DNA of 22,744 nucleotides, taken from NCBI GenBank assembly GCA_004151065.3, contig NWUY0300006696.1, positions 6,355 through 29,098 on the forward strand, read 5' to 3'. The position numbers and the translations under genes were made by a program. The DNA comes from Larix sibirica (taxonomy: Eukaryota; Streptophyta; Pinopsida; Pinales; Pinaceae). The notes beneath the pieces were generated by a model. That model saw only the letters and a list, made by a program, of their open reading frames with translations, did not search any database and was not told the origin of the DNA. Positions 17,765 to 22,744 of this stretch are shown here, one piece after another; within the stretch, counting starts at the first letter, position 1; every line of letters starts with the position of its first letter.

Positions 17765-19230
17765 CTATACTTCTTGATCATTTTGATATACCTCTTCTTG
17801 TAAAGATATTTCATAATCCTCATGTGTCAGATGAATCATATCATTCTCATCCTGCATCCATAACATCTCTTCAGGTGGTTGTATGTATTCCTCAGTTGGA
17901 GGTACATCTACAAATTGATTATTATTGTTTTTTATGACAGGAGGTTGTATAGGTGGATCTTCATTCATCCTTTCTCTATTAATAATCTAAGGATTGAAAG
18001 GTCTTCTGTATTGATTAGGATTCCTTTGACCTCCACCCTGAGAATTTTTATTTGAATTATTTCCTTCAACCAATAGTTTGGTGAGTTTGTTTGATAGACC
18101 TATGAGTAATCTTGACATCTCTTCTAAATTTACATCTTGTGAATCTTTGTCTTTACATGAGCTTCCAGCCTCTTCTTTAGGATTCTTCTTATCTAAGTCA
18201 TGTTTGTATCTTATCTTTCCTGAAGCTGTCATATTTCCTTCTACATCTACTACATCATCTTGCATATTCAATAAGGTTGTAGACCTCCTTTATCTGAGTA
18301 TCATTGAAAATTCAGGCTCAAATGCACCTACAAAGGTGACTTTGGCAGTTGCTTGTGAGGGCTTTATATATTGAGGAATCTTATTATATATTTTGTTGAA
18401 TCTTTTGTTAAATTCCCTAGCTGTTTCCCCATTCCTTCTTCTTAATGCAACAAATTTTGTGAGATAATATAGGTGGTCCCTCTTCTCACCCCACTGTCTC
18501 ATGAAAGAAGTTTTTAAGTCATGCCAGGAATTTATGGAAGCTGTAGGAAGAGCTCTGAACCATTTCCCGACTTATCCTTCCAAAGTTTGGACAAAGAGTC
18601 TTATGAATACATCATCATATTTAATGTAGAGATTAGTGAAGTCTTGAAAAATTGCCATATGCTCATCAAACATGGTGGCTTTTTCTCCATCATATTTAGG
18701 AAAAAATTTCAAATAACTCTTAGGTAGGTCATGAAGGTTATTAGGGATATTTAATGGACCATACCTAGCTGCTACCCAGGAATTAACATGTGGTGGTTGA
18801 GGGCCACGTCACTCTTCCTGCATTGGCCATTATATGCTGCAAAATTATATTTTTGGTTTGAGGAGTTATAGGAGTTCTCTTTGGCCTTGGCTCAAGCTGT
18901 ACAGGACTAGAAGTACCTACAAAAGGCGCTAAGAAAGGATTTTGAGGCTCAATAACATGATTCACTGGAATTATAGGAGTTAGCCTAGAATTTTTTTTTA
19001 TTGTTGAAATTTTAAAAGCTTTCTTGATTTTGAAAAGCAGAAGGTACTAAAGTAGGATTTACATGAGGAATAGCTTTCTCCTGCGTATTTTGATTAGCAC
19101 AAAGATTCCTCCAGTGATTTCTTGAATATGGAAGGCTTACAAATTTTTGTGATGTCAGATTTATTCTAGTATGTCTTTTGTCTGAAGTCAGCTTCACTTC
19201 AGTGGAGCTACCAGGTGAAAATTCAACCAA
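17765..19230 (-). pseudogene. gag: gag (capsid-type) of the gypsy element
   Basis: The structural protein that packages element RNA. A first open stretch (19230-19012) begins 78 bp after the primer site; a Pro-rich stretch (18965-18783) is in another frame. The main gag domain then runs from about 18795 to 17987. Blocks include WVAARYGPLNIPNNLHDLPK, FFPKYDGEKATMFDEHM, VGKWFRALPTASINSWHDL, RRNGETAREFNKRFNKIYN and TAKVTFVGAFEPEFSMILR, the pattern of the plant gag family (Retrotrans_gag). Within it are a TAA at 18572-18574 and another near 18290; a single-base shift lies near 18800. After it come an acidic linker, NPNQYRRPFNP, and an acidic stretch to 17765. No CCHC zinc knuckle is visible. Confidence 0.85.
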
Positions 19231-19307
19231 TTGTCTAATCCTCTTTCACCGCTTAGGAATCAGAACTCAATTTTGTCGTTCCCAAGGAAAATACTTTCTT
19301 ATTCTCC

Positions 19308-19326
19308 ATCCCCGGTAATGACGCCA
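19308..19326 (-). other. Primer binding site, tRNA-Asp type
   Basis: The minus strand reads TGGCGTCATTACCGGGGAT, starting 7 bp after the LTR end. The 3' end of plant tRNA-Asp(GTC) would pair with TGGCGCCGTTGCCGGGGAT. The match is 16 of 19, and the three differences are all C-to-T or G-to-A transitions. tRNA-Asp priming is known for Athila-type elements. The site anchors the 5' LTR boundary and the direction of the element. Confidence 0.85.
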
Positions 19327-19886
19327 TTTTTCATGTTAGTCCCCAAGATGTACTAGGTTGAAGATAGTGCACGTTAGGGCATAACGAGGCCCATTTTATA
19401 GATTTTAGAGCTAAATTTGAGTAGAATTGAGATATAAGTAAAATACTTCTTGAAGTGCTCTGTAGGTGCAAAATTATGAACTAATTTTGAACATATAAAA
19501 TCATTTCAGAGGAATTTTATAGAGTGTGAAAGTGATTTGGATATAAGTGAACATGGATTTTAGCAGATGGAACAAACATAGATATAAGAGGTGCCTGTAG
19601 GACAAATCTCTTACACTCAATGATAACAAAAGCCTACTGAGCTTTTGTGAAAATAATTCAGTAGTTTATAACAAAATGTAAGCATCTCGTGATTTTTTAC
19701 GAATTTATAGGCAACATGACATACAAAGAAGCAACGATAAAAGAAAAATCCGAATACTGCTAGATCATGTGGACATCCTGAAATTGGACCAAAGGTCAAA
19801 ATAATGAAACCTATGCTATCAATTTTAACATTCAACACTATATTTATATCGATGACACAAACATGGCTGAATTTGCTACTCAATGC

Positions 19887-19892
19887 TTTATT
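19887..19892 (-). terminator. Poly(A) signal in the 5' LTR
   Basis: AATAAA on the minus strand, aligned with 8029-8034. In a tandem array this copy would end transcripts of the upstream neighbouring element. Confidence 0.35.
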
Positions 19893-20086
19893 AATCTCTC
19901 ATGAAATATCTACATAGACTTGATATGACAAAATTGAAGAGAAAAAATTACAAAGGAAGAACATCTTTGCACCACTCTGCAATCTTTATCTCATCAACTT
20001 TTATTACATACAAAAAGGTCCATTGACTCAACAATACTAGAGACCCTCTAAAAATTGCCAGCCTTGATTACTAAGCTCGAATTGCA

Positions 20087-20094
20087 CTATATAT
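20087..20094 (-). promoter_or_regulatory. TATA box in the 5' LTR
   Basis: The minus strand reads GGATATATAGTGC, conserved in position with the 3' LTR. It is the likely start region for the genomic RNA of the 7475-20188 element. Confidence 0.5.
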
Positions 20095-20188
20095 CCTTCT
20101 ATTGGTCACTGTTTTCAGTTGTCGTGAACTTATTTGTAACAAACTTGTAAATATGTCAATTTCACTTTATTTTTGTAATGACCCAACA

Positions 20189-22744
20189 GTCTTTGTTTAA
20201 TTCACTTCTTCTTACTCGAACCCTTTTTATTTCCTTTTAGTTGATATGCCTACCCTCTCATGTATCTAGTTGGTAGTACACCTAGATTCCCAACTAAATG
20301 ACCCACTGATTGAGCAGCTAGATGTACTCCTGGTTGTCTTGTTGGCATGACTGTAGATTGACCTGTGAATTGATGCATCATTTGGATATTATCCTGTCCT
20401 CCTGGTGGGATGAAAACTTGAGGAATTGACTGTCCAATAGACTATCCTTGGACTTGACTTGATGTCTGTCCTATATTTTTCCCTTCGGGTGGCAAAACCA
20501 ACTTATGATATTTCGACACAGACTACCACTCTTTGCCTATTTGGTATCTATGTGATTTCAAGGCCTCTAATGTTGTTTCAACATTTGTGGTCTTTTCATA
20601 TGATATAGGTCCCAACTTCTTCAATATATTCCTCATTAAGGTCCATATTTCAAACTCAACTTTAAGCTTGTCAATAACTTGATCCTCCACTTATCACTCC
20701 TTCAAATACATCAAATTGGACAACTTCATCCCTTTTTTGGATTAACTTGAATTTATATTCTTCCTTAGGATAAATTTCTCCATTTCCATCTCATTGAAAA
20801 TTCTTTTGAAGGTGGCCATTTCATCAGTTAGTGCCCTTATATTATTTTGAGTTCTCTTAAATAGTGTTTGTTTCATAATAATTTGTCTGGATATTTTAAT
20901 TAATTGGGTTTTGTTCTCAGTTTGCAATACTTCTAGTTGTCTTTTGGTCCTACTTCTTAGATAATCAATTATGTGCTCTACTTGTTTTGGCATTTCTCCA
21001 AGTTGTTTTTCAACTACCCTTACCTCTTCTTGAGCTAATTTAGCCATTTGCAACTCATCTTGAATTATCTCACAATGGTCCCACTTTTTCAGGAATAACT
21101 GGGCTATTTTATCCTACAACGCTTGGCTTGTTCTTCGTAACAACGAGTTTCCTTCAACATCTAACTGTAATTTAATGATTTGACTTTTGAGATCATTTCC
21201 TTCGGCTTCCAAATCATCAATTTTATCCTCTTTTTCACTGAATTCATTTTCTAATTCCACAATTATGCTATCCTTCTGACTCATCTCGGCTTCTAATTCT
21301 TTAATCCTGCTATCTTTGCTATCTGGATGCTAAGTTGGGGTGTCTTCTTCCATTACATCAATTACCTCTTGAGATGTAGCTTGCTTTTTCAGGTTCTTTA
21401 TAGTCTGTTCTACCTCTACTGTAGGATGATTTACCTCTTATAGTTTAGGAGATGATGCATGGGGGGCTTGCTCAATAGACAATGCTGTCTTTTGTAATTT
21501 TAATGAAGCAATTTACAAATGGAGATAATTTATCTTATTTTCATTTTCTTCTGCTAGACTCTTATATTTAAACATGCTTACATAGATCTTTTCTTTTTCT
21601 GCTTGAGCCTACCCCAGTTCAGGAGTCTGAATTGGTTGGGTTCTAGGTATATTTAACTGCTTCTTGAGATGTGCTATATCATTATCCTTTTGCTGTAGCA
21701 ATGACTTAACTTGAGATCCATCTGTTGGATCAACCCCTAAGGCTATGATTTTATTTTTTTGATCTTTAATAGTGACTTGTTTTGCCTTAACAATCACTCT
21801 CTTTACTTTCCATAGCTGTTCAAATTTGTCCAGCATTGATCTCAACTTTCTTTCTGTTTTTGTTGATTGTACTATTTCTGTACATATCATGTCACTGTCT
21901 TGCTTGTAAAAATCTAGTTTGACTAACTTTCCAAACTTCTTAAAATCTACTTCATATTAATTTCCCCTCCACTTGCTCAAGATAAGAGGCATGTGCACTT
22001 TAGGTTCAAGAACAACTGATCTCAAAGTATCATTTTGGTGGTCTGCAACTATGTGCAGTCTTCTCTCTGATCTTCCTACCTGATGTCTAGCATCATCGAC
22101 TAATTTCACATTTCTTTCTCGTATGCTCCTATATCTATCTTGTAGATTTGTTTTTACTTACACTTGGCCTATTGAGGATGATGTCTATAGCACTTGGGGT
22201 ATTTTGAATTATTGAGAAGGGTAATGAGTAAACTTGATTAATGGCCCTTCTCTGTTGATTGATGGTTTCTTTACCAACTCAGCCAATTCTTTAGGAAGTT
22301 CCCCAGTCTCATCTTTCTCTACTAGTGCCTACTTTGCTCCTTCCCCTTTTGCTCTGGATATTTTTGTTTGTTGACATTGCTTCGCTTCATCAACTTCCAT
22401 ATTTGCATGAAGTTCTTCAGGTCCCCTCTTTTTTCTTGCTTGATACTCTTAGGTACTTTTCTCTTCCATACTTTTTTGAATTTCCAGAACCTCCTCCTAA
22501 CTTTCTAGGTTTGCGATTTCTCTCATTCTAGCTTGGGTACATACTCATAAGGGGAATTCTTGTTTGCTACCCTTAACTTGGAGATGATTTGATGAGGATC
22601 ATAAGACCCCTTTTCTGCTTTCTCCAAATTCAACCGGCTCAGGAATCCTTCCAGATATTGTAAAGCAAACAAGAATTGATTGAAAGGAGAGTTGTCATGA
22701 GTTACGTGTTCTCTATTTTCCCTAATTCCTAAAGCACCTAGGCC
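20189..22744 (-). mobile_element. 3' end of the internal region of an upstream neighbouring element
   Basis: Directly upstream of the 5' LTR is a copy of the same internal 3' region that precedes the 3' LTR at 8338, including the A/G-rich tract next to the LTR (20189-20238). This is the structure of a head-to-tail array in which adjacent elements share an LTR: [upstream element internal]-LTR-[complete element]-LTR. The remainder of the upstream element should lie to the right of the window. Confidence 0.7.
20250..22744 (-). pseudogene. Second copy of the additional ORF (3' two-thirds), cut by window edge
   Basis: Same family and orientation as 8332-12014. It enters from the right edge in an open frame (GLGALGIRENREHVTHDNSP, then FALQYLEGFLSRLNLEKAEK and DPHQIISKLRVANKNSPY), then continues through the basic linker and the coiled coil: (21890-21609) LDKFEQLWKVKRVIVKAKQ, DPTDGSQVKSLLQQKDNDIA; (21053-20742) EEVRVVEKQLGEMPKQVEHI, TKRQLEVLQTENKTQLIKIS. 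The Gln/Gly-rich tail (FIPPGGQDNIQMMHQFTGQS) runs to a stop at 20250-20252. It differs from the left copy by roughly 10-15 percent by eye and has different stops (for example after KLE near 22520 and in VQG near 20445), so the two decayed independently. Beyond about 22668 nucleotide similarity to the left copy is weak. Confidence 0.8.

Larger units (their letters stand above)
7475..20188 (-). mobile_element. Degenerate full-length Ty3/gypsy LTR retrotransposon (Tat/Athila branch)
   Basis: On the minus strand the order is LTR, primer site, gag, protease, extra RNase H, reverse transcriptase, RNase H, integrase, additional ORF, LTR. Integrase after reverse transcriptase makes it Ty3/gypsy. The extra RNase H and reverse-transcriptase blocks such as SLKDNYPLPKMDQILQRVVG place it in the Tat/Athila branch. 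Total length is about 12.7 kb, large for a gypsy element because of the 3.7-kb ORF after integrase. LTR termini are TGTTRG...CTAACA. Frame breaks in every domain and catalytic mutations show it cannot move by itself. The two LTRs differ by roughly a tenth by eye. Its upstream side joins a second copy of the same family, so no target-site duplication can be read from this window. Confidence 0.9.
19334..20188 (-). repeat. 5' LTR (855 bp)
   Basis: The minus strand starts TGTTGGGTCA at 20188 and ends GGGGACTAACA at 19334, followed 7 bp later by the primer binding site. This fixes the inner boundary independently of the match to the other LTR. It contains a TATATAG box near 20087-20094 and AATAAA at 19887-19892, in the same relative positions as in the 3' LTR. 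What lies upstream (right of 20188) is element sequence, not genomic flank. Confidence 0.9.

Overview
The window looks like a retrotransposon-dominated stretch of plant nuclear DNA. It is AT-rich, has no bacterial gene layout, and contains only decayed reverse-transcribing elements, AT-rich spacers and one unidentified broken coding fragment. The retroelement families (plant L1-type LINE with a DUF4283 ORF1; Ty3/gypsy of the Tat/Athila branch with a tRNA-Asp primer site) point to a seed plant. A large-genome lineage such as a conifer is plausible, but that is inference. I see no intact protein-coding gene, tRNA, rRNA or CRISPR array.

Layout. 1-381: AT-rich piece with a minus-strand TATA box, probably part of an LTR. 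382-1700: non-coding. 1703-4550: minus-strand relic of an L1-type LINE, with ORF1 (DUF4283 domain, charged tail) followed by ORF2 (endonuclease and the linker before the reverse transcriptase); the reverse transcriptase is missing. 4551-5970: non-coding. 5971-6693: plus-strand broken coding fragment of unknown family. 7084-7581: exact 249-bp tandem duplication with an N at the join, probably an assembly artefact; it includes a GAT-rich, Asp-coding tract that abuts an LTR.

7475-20188: one full-length but dead Ty3/gypsy element on the minus strand, about 12.7 kb. Read 5' to 3' (high to low coordinates) it has: an 855-bp 5' LTR, a tRNA-Asp-type primer binding site, gag, protease, an extra RNase H domain, reverse transcriptase, the classical RNase H, integrase, a 1.2-kb spacer, a long additional ORF (about 1200 codons: N-terminal domain, long coiled coil, Gln/Gly/Pro-rich basic tail), and an 863-bp 3' LTR. 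Stops and frameshifts occur throughout, and catalytic residues of protease, extra RNase H and integrase are mutated.

20189-22744: the sequence just upstream of the 5' LTR is not ordinary flank. It is a second diverged copy of the same additional ORF, same orientation, running off the window edge. The simplest reading is a tandem (LTR-sharing) array of two or more elements, so the 3.4-kb direct repeat is LTR plus the 3' end of the internal region rather than one giant LTR.

The most interesting content is the post-integrase coiled-coil ORF, present in two independently decaying copies, together with a domain order that places the extra RNase H between protease and reverse transcriptase.
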